A stretch of DNA of 64,000 bases from Citrus sinensis (taxonomy: Eukaryota > Streptophyta > Magnoliopsida > Sapindales > Rutaceae), in the NCBI RefSeq assembly GCF_022201045.2, contig NC_068561.1:24558501-24622500 (forward strand), read 5' to 3'. A model generated the notes under the pieces. The model was not told the origin of the DNA and made no database searches. It worked only from the letters and a program-made list of their open reading frames with translations. The position numbers and the translations under genes are program-made. Below, piece by piece: positions 11,285-24,319 of this stretch (positions are counted from its first letter, which is position 1; each line of letters begins with the position of its first letter).

Positions 11285-13847
11285 TGGTTCAAGGTACTCA
11301 AATGTGGTTTTTAAGACATTGCAGGTTTTTTCTTTAAACATTTTTCTCGTTTTGCTTAAGTTCTGGTGGCAGAGTGGTGATCTGCGGGAAAGCTGCTGCT
11401 GATGTTATTTGCTACTGCAATGGTGGCTTTGAATGTTAATTTTGGGCTTAGCAAATTTCAGATTATTGTGCTAAACTGAAAATAATGTGGCAGAACTGTA
11501 ATACTACTATTTGGAACATTCTTATCATAGACCTTAAGTAGTTAGGTTCAGATATTGTTGAGTTGGCGTTGATACAAGGGTTTATTTAGTTGATTAGGAA
11601 TGTACTTTGACTTGCCTAACAAATCTGATAGAGCAAAGATATTGTTATAAATTAACTTTTATCTACTTGCAATTAATTGTATGTTGTTTGTATGTTTCTC
11701 CGAAATATTCTTTAGTTAATGCATTTTAGAAGTGGCTGCAATGGATTGAAAATCTTCTGTTTTGTATATGAATTCTGATGTGTTATGTCAACCGTTGATT
11801 AATTTCAAAAGTACGGCATTATCATAGATCTCAGCTTTTAGTCTCGAACCATTAATTTAGTTTGGGATAGCGGCCCCGTGGAGATGAAGCATTTTTCTTT
11901 CTATTGAGGCAAGCAGATGCTGAGATTTTAAGTTAAATAAAAATCAAAATAAGTGTTTTTAATGTCTTAGGTGGAGTGAGGTGAGGTTTTTTGTTTGATC
12001 ACTAGATGGTTTCCTTAATGAAGCCTAGCTTTCAATTATGACAGCTTATTGTTCTTTTTGTAGTATAATTAATTCACCTGTCATTCTTGTTTCTGTTCTG
12101 CATTCTGATAGCTATTGGTGGAACTAGGGACTGCAAAACCATCAATAAGGCAGTGGCAGTTGTTTTTGTATTAGCACATTTTCATTTTTTTCTGTCATTT
12201 GAAGGAAGGAGCGCGCTACAAGATTGGTAAAATTCTCATAAATGGCATCTCTTGTAGCTACCTGGCGCAGCGTGGATGCATGTCATATTGTGAGTGACCT
12301 TTTGCATGGAGATTAAACTCTAGATATTGGACTCTTTTTCTTCGTACCCTGGACATGACAAGGTAGATGGTAGAGTGTATTCGTCTTCCTTCCTGATGAC
12401 CATATGATTTCATGCCCTTGTGATGAAAACTAAGGATTACATTACGGCAATTTAAGCTCACTGATGTCTGACAGAGACTGCAATTGTAATATTAGTTGCT
12501 GTACTGTATAGCTTTGACATGAACGGAAGTTTAGAACCGAACTTAAAATTTGTAGTTAAACCCTGCAATCCACTAGAGCACTGGAGCTGTAGTTGAGGAT
12601 TGTATTTATGCAATGGATCCATCCCTTCCGTGTTGTTACTGCTTTTCCATTTAGGTTTTATGCATTCGAATCAAGATTATTGCTTTGTCCTTGTTAAGAA
12701 ATTTTAATTTTACACTTGATTGTAACTTTGGGTCTGGTTTGTGCTTAAGTAGTCAATGATTGTTGAGAGATTATGCATTTTTTTTTTCAATATCTAGTGA
12801 GATAACTGTTGGTGACTTGGTCACAGAAGTGCGCCTATAATTTGACAGAAGTGCGCTTGTAATTTGATAAAATCTGAATTTGTCACGAACTATTTTCAAT
12901 TTTGCTTCTCAAGATAATAAGAAGAAGAATTAAAGATATTTTGAGCATACATATCCTATCCCGTGGCAAATAAATCTTTGGAATGTAGCATCAGTACATG
13001 CAAGAAACATAGAATCAGAACTGAATGCGGACATGTGTATTCAGGATTTAATAAGCCTCACCTACTCCATGCCTGAGTTAAGATGAGATCATCTTTAGTT
13101 TGGTTTAAGCCTGTAACTAAGGGTAGGTAAATTCGGGTTTTGATTGAGTTTGAATCAATTGGATTGGATATTGGGTTGATCGAGTTGGGAAAAAGGTCAT
13201 TGGAACTCAACCCAAACATGTAATTCGATCCAATCAGGTTAGGAATAAGACATCAATAAACTTTGTTTCTTCTTCTTACGGACTTTCTCAACTCTTCTTT
13301 TGTTTCTTGTTCTCATCTAGAAATTGCATTCAATTTCATAAACTTTGGTGATTGCAATTGCACCGTGATTTGACACATCAATATATCTAACAATAAACCC
13401 CTTTATAATTATTTAATATAATATAGCAATATACCATGGAAAATTCGGGTTAGAGGAACTTGGTAATGATGGCTGTCGGTCGGGGTGGAGCAACTTGCAG
13501 AAGCAGTCGCGATGGCCGGTGAAGCAAGTGGCAACAAATCGTGTCGGCACGTCGCATACTCGTGGTGGCTTGGCTTCACGCGATTGCATTTGTGAGTTGG
13601 CAATACTACCGAGTACCAACTGCGGTGCTTTTCGGATTGGATTAGATTGGGTAAAATAGCAGGTTATGTTATCTAATCCGATCCAAATCTAAATTTTTTT
13701 GAATCAATTCGGCTTGGATTGAATTGAATTGGATTATTTGCATATCTCTATCTGTAATTTGTCGAACTTATAAATTTTTTGGTGCAAACACTACTTCTCG
13801 ATTTATTCTATTATTTATTTATTTAGTAAAAAAGGTAAATGGCGGGC
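11285..13847. other. 3' UTR of the riboflavin synthase gene and spacer
   Basis: No second gene is seen. The first several hundred bases are likely 3' UTR. A 20-base motif around CAGAAGTGCGC is tandemly repeated at about 12825-12865. Around 13110-13240 and 13630-13740, GGATTGGAT-type motifs face their complements and could fold back, as in old non-autonomous DNA elements; the ends could not be set. Short frames here are uninformative. Confidence 0.4.
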
Positions 13848-14950
13848 AAGCCTGCTGGCTCTCAATCTCATGCTCCAAACCTCTATTAAAATGACTAAAG
13901 TACCCATGTAAGATTGAGTAGTGGCCATTATAATATATTCGATCTTGGAATAGATTGAATATGTAACGGGAAAAAAAAAAAAAGGGATCTGAAGGTTGTT
14001 GTTTAATTAAAGTTGAAAATATATCAAAATACTTTTCTTGCTCGGAAGTTGATTTGGTCGACAAAGGATTTGACTTCGGAAAGATTATTTAAAAAATCCT
14101 TTTGATATGGGCCATTTTTCTCTCAATTATTTATTAAACCATTGAATACATAAAACACAAAATTCAACAACGGCGTACAATAATAGCATCTTTTGTGTAT
14201 CATTCTTCTTTTCATTTTTGTTGGTTGAGAAATATAAAAAAAAAAAAAATGTTAACACTTACTTCACATTTCATAAAAGTAATATTTTGATAAATTAGAA
14301 GAGGATTGGGTCGCTCTTTGCCGTGCTAAGCCCTTGAATAATAATTCTATAAAATCTCAACAAAATACAATATTATAAGAAAGGGAATATATAGGCATGA
14401 GTTATTTTTTTATTTTGCAAACTTCATTAGGATGAGGATTTTGTTTATTAATTAACATGAGATAGAACATAGTTTGCGCAGACATAATTAGGCTGCTAAG
14501 TAGATAATAATTCATTCATAAAAATAACCAAAATGGAAAACAACGCCCAAAACAAATATAAAAAAAAAGGCACAACAAGAGAGAGGACAAATGTTTGATC
14601 TTGATGAACTGCAACACTCGAAAACTCCTCCACAAGCATCGTGTATATATGAACAAGAACAAAGCGCACACAAACAATTGCAGTTGCATCAAAATAGGTA
14701 ATAGTTTAGAATTATTTTTTCTTCAATTGTACACAAAGGAAGATCTATAATTAACTCTAGGCTATAATTCATAAGAGTAACACCACACTTGAATATTGTT
14801 AATGAACAACAAGTTAACACCAATTAATCGATCATTGTCGCATGTTATCTAATATCATGCATCAATACCTCATTAAACATTGTGAACGTTAATTCTATAT
14901 AGCACCAACCAATTAGTGATTCATCCAATATCATCATCTTGAGGTATAAT
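13848..14950 (+). repeat. Spacer duplication, copy B (about 1.1 kb)
   Basis: Partner of 6094-7043 in direct orientation, with about 140 extra bases near its left end. It lies directly upstream of the first GDSL gene. Together the copies flank 7044-13847, which holds the LINE-type fragment and the riboflavin synthase gene. Confidence 0.85.
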
Positions 14951-15000
14951 TAAAGTTGGTATCCTGACCATGTAAGTATATAATATATATATATATATAT

Positions 15001-15105
15001 AAAAAACGAGAGCAACTCTTTCCCATCCACATAAGTGGGTTTTGAACCTTAGATCTCTAGTTTTCAACGCAAGTGAATTTACCAACACAATTAATTAACA
15101 CCCGC
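15001..15105 (-). repeat. Possible short retroelement piece with a tRNA B-box-like motif
   Basis: Next to a TA microsatellite is a segment with GGGTTTTGAACC on the plus strand, resembling the pol III B-box found in tRNA-derived SINEs and in many plant repeats. No clear tail or target duplication was found. Confidence 0.2.
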
Positions 15106-15532
15106 ATAAAAAGTCTCTTTGTGCACGTACTATCTTTCTAACTATCTACATCAAGCACACAAAACACTAGGGTTATTTTTCCTATGGGCGATTCATACTA
15201 GGATATATACAACATTCAATTGTGACGTTCACACATGGAATCTATTACTGTCAGAAACTGAGTATCACGGAATCCACATTGCTGAGGTTTACGATAAAGA
15301 AATTTGAAGGTGAATGGCTGGATGATTGTGGCTCCAAACAACAAAAGATTAGGTGACCTAGGCGAGGACCAAAAAAAAAAAACCTTGTTCTATTATATTA
15401 TGCATTAGTCACTTAATAAAAAAAAAGGGACAGAAGCCATCACCCTTAACTCCTTTAAATTCTTCGTCACCAAACAGATTTTACACATATCAATTCTTTG
15501 CATCGCACTTTCGATCTCCTATAAAGTACTCA

Positions 15533-17462
15533 ATGATCAGCAAATACTCTATCACATCTTCATTTATTTTTCTCCTGTTTATCACCAGTAGTACCGATGC
15601 GACATCTCGGCTTGCACCGGCGTTGTATGTATTGGGGGATTCATTGTTGGACAGTGGCAACAACAATTATTTGCAAACAATTATTAAGGCAAATTACTCA
15701 CCATATGGTGAAGATTTTGTAAATAAATCCACTGGAAGGTTCTCAAATGGTAAAACTGTGGCAGATTTCATAGGTACAATTACAAATGATTAAAATGCAT
15801 TTTCTTAATTAGGAATTATCATACGAAGCACGCACTTGCATATTGCTTAATTTTGTTACTCTTCCTTTTTTCTTTTTTTTTTTCTTTCTCTTTTAGCTGA
15901 ATTTCTTGGGCTGCCGTATGCTCCACCATTTTTGAGCTTTAAACCTCGTGACAAGCTACCATTAACTGGGTTGAATTATGCATCTGGCGCGTGCGGCATT
16001 CTCCCTGACACTGGACATCATTTGGTAATTAATTAAGTATATTATTAGTTTACAGCAAAATTTTCCTATAGTTTTTACAACATTAATTTCTTTAGATTAA
16101 TTTTTAATAGCATTATCTATTCTTCGTCGACAAAGATTCTATCATAATTTAACCATTTAAAGATCTAACACGTGCATCTATATATTTTTTTTCAAAGAAG
16201 TTTTTCTTCGCCCCCCCCCCCCCCCCTAAAAAAAAAGAAAAAGCACATCATATATCTAAATTGTACGTGAAAAATGCATTTAGGATGCTTGTCCATTTAT
16301 GTCGACGGAGTAAATATTGTAATTAATTAATTAATCCCACTGACATCATCGTACTAAATTTCAATGATTTTTTTTTCTCAATTAATTTCTACTTTGTTTG
16401 CAGGGAGATTTGTTGAGTTTGGAAGAACAAGTGGGTCTATTCCAAGACACTCTTGTTAGGCTGCAAGGGAGATATTTTAAGAGCTCGAAAGAGCTTTCAG
16501 AATATTTATCAAAGTCGATATTCATAATATCCATAGGCAGTAACGACTATATAAGTAATTATCCTGCCACCTTGTTGCACGATACAAACAAGCGTTTTGC
16601 CCGACTCCTCACAAGCAAGCTGTCCCACCAGCTCCAGGTTCTCTCTCTCATCATCATCATCATTATTATTATTTTACATATATAATCGTTATCAGGTGTG
16701 CAGATGTTATCGTTTTTAAATTCGGATGGGTCTATTCACTAGATAATAACGATAAAAAGAAATCTTGTAATAAGCAGCTGTTTGCATGGCATGAACATTT
16801 TGTCCGTGTATCTGCAGAGGCTGTATAACTTGGGAGCAAGGAAGATCGTCGTGTCCGAGATCGGCCCGATTGGTTGCGTGCCGGCGATTACGAGCCAAAA
16901 CAAACACAAAGGAAAATGTGTTGAACACAAAAACCGGCTTGTGGCTGAGTACAACAGCATGCTTCCGGCAATGTTGCAGAACTTGACATCTAGTCTCCAA
17001 GGCTCCAGCTTTCTTAACGGTCACGCATATCGCCTAGCCTATGATGCTATCATAAATCCTTCTAATTACGGTAAGGGGTGGTTATTCATATGGTCAGCGT
17101 AGGCTACTACAAGTGTCCTCACTCGTTCATGTGAGCGAGCGAGTTCGAATATCATCAACTCAGACCTATTATTTCAACTCAAAAATTTAATACTGTTATA
17201 ACTTGAAATTGTAACGAATTTCCGCTTGACATATACTTGTTTTGCAGGTTTAATGGATGCAAGCAATCCATGTTGTAAAACTTGGTTGAGTGGGATTGAA
17301 GGGTGCATTCCATTTGCTGAGCCATGCGACCGCAGAGATAAATACTATTTTTGGGATGGGTATCATCCTTCAGAAATTGTGTATTCACACTTTGCATCCC
17401 GTTGTATCAACAATGCATCGTTTTGCTCTCCTTTCAGCTTGAAGGAGCTCGTGAAAATGTGA
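15533..17462 (+). CDS. GDSL esterase/lipase, tandem copy 1
   Basis: Secreted SGNH-family esterase of the plant GLIP type; it hydrolyses ester or lipid substrates outside the cell, substrate unknown. Exons: 15533-15773, 15897-16024, 16404-16637, 16818-17070, 17248-17462, all GT-AG, giving 356 residues. An N-terminal hydrophobic signal peptide (about 1-23) precedes [16 protein letters not shown] with the nucleophile Ser37 (block I). Block III has SIGSNDY with Asn170, and block V has WDGYH with Asp322 and His325, so the active site is complete. Intron 3 is short and intron 2 carries a poly-C run near 16210. The five-exon layout and intron phases are the same as in the copies at 21917 and 28360, so the three arose by tandem duplication. 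It is related to Arabidopsis GLIP7 by position (recalled). Confidence 0.93.
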
Positions 17463-18140
17463 AGAAATGTGTGTCAAAAGTCTCAAATTAATTGTTAAGA
17501 ATGAAGGAATTTGAATGAGTGGCGAGGGAGTTTGATCTTGTACTAGGACTTTATTTGTGAGTTCTTATCAAAACTAATAAAAAGGAATTAATTAATGTGA
17601 AATACTACTGATCTTTGACTTTTTCCAACTCATTGCGATTCACAAAATCAGCCCACTCCCAGTTTTTAATTTCAAAGAAGGTGGGGAAAACAGAGAACCC
17701 GGTCATCGAAAATTCTGAAATTGCATTCCCCATGGTTAAGCTATTAGCTGCAAATCCATCATGCATCCCAAGTCAGAAGAGCAAAAATAGAGAATATGAT
17801 TTGTTCAGTAGTAGAAGGATTACACATGATCTGGTGCAAATTATGCCCTAAACCAGCAGAACTGTGATAAGTGCCACAAGATATTATTTACCAAACTTTT
17901 CCATGTGGTAATGTAAATTTCAATCCAGGCAAGCAATCCAATATCCACCTAAAGATAGACAATACCATCAAGACACATCAGTTCGAAACTTACATATGCT
18001 TCCAGAATATGTTCTTATATTAGAAAGAAATGAATAAGAAGAATGAATAATTGTCAATGTGCTAAAAAAAAAAAAAAAAAAAAACTCTCTGATTAGTACT
18101 GACCTCATGTTGTTAAACAGAGTAAATGTATTTATCAATT
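17463..18140. other. Spacer between GDSL copy 1 and an F-box gene
   Basis: Holds the 3' UTR of the GDSL gene and the 3' flank of the converging F-box gene. A block near 17665-17705 (ACAGAGAACCCGGTC) resembles 21275-21315 after the F-box remnant, suggesting both flanks belong to one old duplication. Confidence 0.4.
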
Positions 18141-19277
18141 TTAATTTCTTTTTCCTTTCCTCCTCTTCCTTGTCTTTTTCTTCTTCAATGATCTATTACT
18201 CTCTGCAAAAGGTGAAACAAGAGTATCCACACAAACGTGGACATCGGAAGGACCTTTCACCAGCAAACTCTCGACTCTATGCATATCTAAGTGGTACCAA
18301 CAATGATCCTTACTGTTTTTCTGAAATAGAACCTTATCCCCCCTGCTCGAAAATGCCAAAGGTATCACACGGTAACCATTTTCGTTCATAGTAAAAAGCT
18401 TACTCCAGGAATCCTTCACTCCATATTCCTTCATCACCCATAAATCCCAAGGCTCAGAATACTTGCAAAGTAAAGATAAGCATCCTTTCAAAACATACAC
18501 CCCACTTAACTCTCCTCCTCCTCCTTCATTCCCGAAGCTAGGCATTGGCATTGAGTAAAATGTCTCAATATTTAAATCAAAAGCAAGAATTAAGTCATTT
18601 ATCATCTCATCTTGATTCTGATTTGCAAGCCAATGCAAGGCCCCATTTACAAAAGCTCCATTCCCTCCGTAACTGTGGTCTGCCCATGAATATGGAAAGT
18701 TTTTAATATTTTTAATTCGTCTCCACAGGTTAACTTTCAAACCATAAACGGTAGCTTCAATGTGGTACACTGGAGATTTAAACACATGAATTCTGACTAA
18801 CTTATAATCATCGCTGCCAACATCATATCCAAACCCATGTAAAGAAGGCTTGTCACCGTGCAAGTCTCCACAAAACTTGGGCAATACTCGGTGTTTCTTA
18901 GTTAATGGGTTCAACAAAATTATACCTTTCGGATAGTTTTTCAAAGCCAGCAATCCATTGCAAGAACCAATGATAATATCAAACATTTCATTGACACGGA
19001 GATCAATTATTGAACCATCATCATCACCGTCACCCAGTGAATCCAGGCTTAAAGAGTGAAACCTTGTTTTCGAGTTATAATCCAGCTCTCAGCAAATAAC
19101 CAGGCTGCGGTTGGAGCTGGTTTTGATGGAACGACTGAGATGGAGGTTGGTGAAATCTTTGCTGTCGATTAAGGAACGGAATGACTTGGAAATGCACCTG
19201 AATCGTAGGAGACTCTTCCCGGGTAGTCGGATTAATATGTCGATGATTACATCCAACGGAAGCTTCCAAGTCGCCAT
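18141..19277 (-). pseudogene. F-box/FBA-type gene with one in-frame stop
   Basis: SCF ubiquitin-ligase adaptor of the F-box plus F-box-associated (FBA) interaction domain class (CPR1/CPR30-like). The frame runs from MATWKLPLDVII, a normal F-box start with LIRLPGKSLLRFRCISK, through the FBA motif GSCNGLLAL to a lysine-rich end, 378 codons. Only codon 63 (19091-19089) is TGA, between RSLVIC and ELDYNSK; the frame on both sides is the same and no splice pair was found that would remove it. It is either a young pseudogene, a null allele in the sequenced line or a sequencing error. An internal Met at 18986 could start an FBA-only protein of 281 residues. Confidence 0.8.
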
Positions 19278-19785
19278 TTGTCATTGGCCTCTCCCCAAAT
19301 TCTCTCCTTTGAAAACCTAACTTCTGCCGTAAGTCTTCTTACTTTAAAGATTTTCTCATGATCTAAAACTTCTCACTGGTTAATAGATTAAAGAGATAAA
19401 GAAGTTAAAGTTTAATCATAAACTATTACTTAAAGATATATGACATAAGATTTTTAAAAGCTCAGCAAAGGACCTTAATCCACTAATTAGTTTTAATTTT
19501 TAGAAGTCTCAAAGAAATAAAAAAATTTATTAGGAACTACTGCTAAAAACAATATGTAAGATGAATTAAACTAAAATCACTGTAGAGGATTTTTTGGGCA
19601 CTCAACCCCAAAGACTAATTTTTTTAAGTGACAAGCCCATGTATAAATCACCCCATGTACTAATATCATCATTTTCCTTGCAAATGTAGGATAACAGAAC
19701 TACATACAAACAAAATGTAAATATATGAGACAAAACCTGAAGTCGACAGTCAGAATGAACTGCTAAGCAAACAAATGCGTTTCCG

Positions 19786-19906
19786 TGCATTCATGGAACA
19801 TGTACATGGCCTGGAGAAGATGGATGGCTTCTCAAGAATCCATATTCATGGAAGTTATGAAAGAATTTGTTTTGATCTTTATCAACTGTTTGATTGTTTT
19901 TGTTAT
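19786..19906. repeat. Flank repeat of the F-box cluster, copy 1
   Basis: About 120 bases from TGCATTCATGGAACA to CTGTTTGATTGTTTTT, diverged from 20914-21036. It marks an ancient tandem duplication in the F-box stretch. Confidence 0.6.
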
Positions 19907-20564
19907 CATGCCTACAAACTCTAAACACAAGCTCAGATTACAAATTATGGAATGACCTCAATAGTAGTAGGCATTTGCTTCTTGATTAACAAACAATGTT
20001 TAGCCGATTAATCAGCTTCGATAAAGTAGGCATGATTTGGGATATTTCACCTGACGATAATTTGAGATTCGTTGTGAATTGATATATTGGAGGAATTTCC
20101 ACGGTACAAGGACTCTGAAAACTTAAATTGATTATTGTCACTATGTGTTCCGCAATCGATGTTGCAACGGTTAAGAGACCTTAACAGGAGAGTTTCTATT
20201 AATCCAAGATATGGGTTTATGTAAAATTTATTAGTCAACATAAAATTTAAGCGCGAAATATACACAAGTCCAATATTGAAACAAACACAGTACACATATA
20301 ATGCATCAAACCATTAATCCAATATAATTCTCCAATTTAAGCATATGTAGAATACACAAGTACTTTTAACCGGAAAAATAAAATGAACTACAAAATAGCA
20401 TCGAATAGTAGCATCTATCTCATTTGTCTCATTCAACACCAAGAGCTGAGATCTTCTTCTCATTCATCAGAAGCACCCATCCAATATGAGTAAAGATATT
20501 AAAATTTGAAATGCATCTACCTCTCTGAACTTGTAGTTCCTTTTATCTTCCTAGTTGTCAACAA

Positions 20565-20918
20565 TCAATCACCTGATATAAGCAACAGTGAAACAAGAGT
20601 ATCCACAAGAGAATCCCCACAAGCAGTGAGATTGCGACAATCTCGCAATTGATCATGAATCTCAAGAATAATACTCTCAACTCCATGCCTCTCCAAGTCG
20701 TACAGCCAAAGGTCCCCACGGGTTGAATGAACTAGAACTTTAGCCAAATGTCCCACAAAACCGCCACATCGAATTTCTCTGAAATCAAAAGTAGTTAGTT
20801 TAGTCCAAGAATCCTTGACTCCATATTTCTTCATCACCCATAAATCCGAAGGCAGCATAGAATGATCATCACACTTGCAAACCAAACACAAGCATCCTCC
20901 CATTTGGTTTTGGTGCAT
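20565..20918 (-). pseudogene. F-box-associated domain remnant
   Basis: About 110 codons matching only the C-terminal half of the FBA domain of the neighbouring gene: DLWVMKKYGVKDSWTKL here against DLWVMKEYGVKDSW there, followed by a similar end with SLVDTLVSLL. The F-box and the first half of the FBA domain are missing upstream, where the flank repeat begins at once. It is a truncated duplicate and unlikely to act in an SCF complex. Confidence 0.75.
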
Positions 20919-21036
20919 TCATGGAACATTGTCCTTTCCAGCGTGGAGATGATGGACAGTTCCTCAAGAATGAATTATCATGGAGCTTCGATATGATTTT
21001 GTTTTGATCTTTATCGACTGTTTGATTGTTTTTTTA
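20914..21036. repeat. Flank repeat of the F-box cluster, copy 2
   Basis: Partner of 19786-19906 in the same orientation. It abuts the truncated end of the F-box remnant, so it marks the edge of a rearranged duplicate. Confidence 0.6.
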
Positions 21037-21671
21037 TGATCTGTATCTTACAGTTACAAGTAAATATTAGATAGCAACGAATTCGTTATACATTGAGACC
21101 CCTTAGAGTTGGATTTTCATACTCAAAAGCAAGCTCCGATTACAACTGATGAGTCTCAAGAAATAGCATCTACTCAGAAAATTTCCCAAGATGCAGAACA
21201 ATTAAATAATAACTGTGAAACTTAGAGCTTCTATTCTAATTTAACAAGCCTCCATCATCTGATTAGCATCTACTGTTTGATTTCAAAAAGAAATTGGCAA
21301 AGCAGAGAACCTGGTCGCAACTTTTAGATATATATTACTTCTCTGGTCAATTCGGATTTCGACCATCGACCAAACTGAACCAAAATCCCAAAATATAGAC
21401 CAAAAACCGACTGGTACTCTTCCTGAAACATTATTATTGATATGCCCTTCTGAAAATTAGTTCAGAATTATCCTTTTGATCAAACAGAAAATTAGATAAT
21501 GCAATATACAATTGCGGATACCGTTTACACACGAGAAAAAGATTGGATTGATGATGATGAATACAGATTTCGAGCCCCTCGCAGAAAACGAAAACAAATA
21601 AGAAGATATGGTCTATAGCTAGGCCATATATTAATGATAATTCTTGTCATATATGTTTGTTCAGTTTTCAA

Positions 21672-21795
21672 ACGTAAAGGCTTAACAAACCTTACGTTAT
21701 CATTCAATAACGCAAGCGTCATCGCCCCCTCATTTCTCCTTTAAATGATCATTTTCCATGTGAATGCACGTATGCCCTTCATTTAAGATCCTTAA
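21672..21795 (+). promoter_or_regulatory. Upstream block shared by GDSL copies 2 and 3
   Basis: About 125-245 bases before the start codon. Contains GGCTTAACAAACCTTA, then CATCGCCCCCTCATTTC and GCCCTTCATTTAAGA, each with a close match in the same order at 28174-28275. It may be a shared promoter or simply the edge of the gene duplication. Confidence 0.45.
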
Positions 21796-21916
21796 AGCAA
21801 AAACATTTTCTCATACGTTACATAAATTTAATTTTCCTCCTCACCAAGCAGCGGCATTACTATTCTTAATTTCTTCATTCTTTCTATAACTCTCTAAATT
21901 AATATTTGAAACGTAT

Positions 21917-23849
21917 ATGACGATGACCATGAGCAAAAACTCTGTAATATTTTCTTTCATTTTTCTCCCGTTTATCAGCAGTGCAACGACTCAACTTGCA
22001 CCGGCGCTGTATGTTTTCGGGGACTCGTTGCTCGACAGTGGCAATAACAATTTTTTGCCAACAGTTGCTAGGGCAAATTACTTACCATATGGTGCAAATT
22101 TTGTCAACAGAAGCACTGGAAGATTTACTAATGGCAAGACAGTTGCAGATTTTATAGGTACGTAATATCTTGTAAGAAATTAGACAACTATTCATTTTCT
22201 TTAATTCTTCATCGTATATATATACATATATGAAGTTATGAACTACTTGTAGTATTTGCTTAGTTATGTTATGATAACTATTATAATAATAATAATTATT
22301 ATTTTTTAAAAGCTGAATTTCTTGGACTGCCATATTCTCCACCATTTCTGAGCTATAAACGTGACTTGCTACCACTCACTGGATTGAATTATGCATCTGG
22401 CTCATGCGGCATTCTTCCAGAAACTGGTAGCCCCTTTGTAAGTATTCAAACACCCTAATTAATTGTGCCCTCTTTCAACTTTGCATTGTTTCTTTCAATT
22501 TTAATATCTGTGAATTATCAATATCATTAAAAGGAACACGCGTTTATAAAGTTGGATACAAAGTTTGTATTTAAAATGATGTGGCACATGTTTTATCATT
22601 GCTGTAAAATAATATAGTCAATTATGATATAAAAAGTCAACTATTACCAAATAAATGACAATTACTGATTGGTGATACATTATTTGGATACAAAGTCTGT
22701 ATCTCAACTTTAAAACTTATCATTATTTCATTTAGCATACTAAAAACTAATCTCTAAGTGTATGAATTTAATTCATAGCTCGCAAAATTGAACATTCCAT
22801 CAAACATGTCATATGTAAGTCAACTGTAAATAATCTATAATAACTTTGAATATTTTAGTCAACTGATGATTTATGCGAAAGGTAATTAATTAGTCCCACT
22901 AAGTTTTGATGATTGTTCATTAATTTATATCTTCTTTTCAGGGGCAATGCTTGAATTTTGAAGAGCAGGTGGGTTTGTTCCAGGACTCCGTTAAGTCGCT
23001 GCAACAACGATATTTTCAAATCTTAGTTGATTTTTCAAATTATTTATCGAAGTCGGTATTCATAGTATCCATAGGCAGTAACGACTATATAAACAATTAT
23101 CTTGAAACCTCATTATACGATACGAGCAAACGTTACACTCCGCAACAATTTGCTCAACTCCTCGTATATAAACTCTCCCAGCAACTGGAGGTAAATATAT
23201 GCACGAACGTATATATGTATGTGTGTAACCGTAATTAATATTTTTTGTTAATCTTATTTTTGTATGCATTTGCAGCGGCTATATAACTTGGGAGCGAGGA
23301 AGATAGTCGTGTTTGAGCTTGGTCCAATCGGATGCTTACCGTGGATTACAAGGAACAATAAACACACGGGACAATGTGTTGAAGACACAAACCAGATTGT
23401 GTCCTATTTCAACAACATGCTTCCTGCAATGTTACAAAACTTGACAACCAGTCTCAAAGGTTCCAACTTCATTAATGGTCATGGTCATGGGGTAGGCTAT
23501 GATGCAATTATAAATCCCTCTAAGTATGGTAAGTTTGAAGCTATAGCTAGCGTATCACACTAGAAGTTCTTCAAATTTGATAATTTCACAATTTTACCGA
23601 GAACATTTCTTGTTGTTCATATAAAATTTTACAGGTATAGCAGATGCAAGCAATCCATGTTGTACAGCTTTCTTTAATGGGACTTCAGGGTGCATTCCAT
23701 ACCTCAGGCCTTGCAATAACACAAATAAACACTATTTTTGGGATGGCTATCATCCTACAGAAGATGTATATTCAATCTTAGCATCTGGTTGTATCAACAA
23801 TGCGTCATTTTGCACTCCTCATAGCTTAAAGGATCTTGTTAAGGTGTGA
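21917..23849 (+). CDS. GDSL esterase/lipase, tandem copy 2
   Basis: Second secreted GLIP-type esterase. Exons: 21917-22157, 22313-22437, 22942-23190, 23276-23528, 23635-23849, giving 360 residues. Signal peptide about 1-25, then [13 protein letters not shown] with Ser37, [11 protein letters not shown] (block II), [11 protein letters not shown] (block III Asn) and FWDGYHPTE (catalytic Asp and His). The start is one of three in-frame Met codons (21917, 21923, 21929); the third aligns best with the MISK/MISN starts of the other copies. Intron 3 is about 500 bases, longer than in copy 1. Compared with copy 1 it has one codon fewer in exon 2 and five more in exon 3. The F-box genes lie between copies 1 and 2 on the other strand. 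Confidence 0.93.
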
Positions 23850-24319
23850 ACAAATGCATCTCATATGCATGCCGTACTTAGTGACGCCATAAGGCTAAAA
23901 TTAATTGTGGAATAATTAATAGCAATGAAATTAATTATAAACAATTCTTGTTGTTTTGTTAAAGTGATCTTTCTTTCATTTGTTGTTGTTTATTTGTGTT
24001 TTCTTATATACAATGACATGTGAACGAAAAAAATTAATGAAGAGTTTGAATAGTTATGTAACAAAGTAATGTAACAGCAAGGGAACGTTTGGAATTCCCG
24101 AATTGAATTATATTTAGTACTTCCTTTTGTTTTGGGTACAACTTGATTTTAACTTAAAGAAAATTAAATGTACTAATATTAATTTATTCTTGATTATATA
24201 TTTAAAATTATTTTATTTATATTAAAAAATTATATTTTACGTATGACATGTCATTTATAACTTTATTACAATGCCTACATGTCATAGTAAGCTATATATA
24301 TAACATAAACGAAATAACT
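23850..24319. other. 3' UTR and AT-rich spacer
   Basis: Follows the stop of GDSL copy 2. Nothing gene-like is visible before the LTR fossil. Confidence 0.4.

Noticed and set aside
10630-11301. 223-codon open frame antisense to the riboflavin synthase gene
   Set aside because: It mirrors the codon bias of the sense gene and shows no motif of its own.
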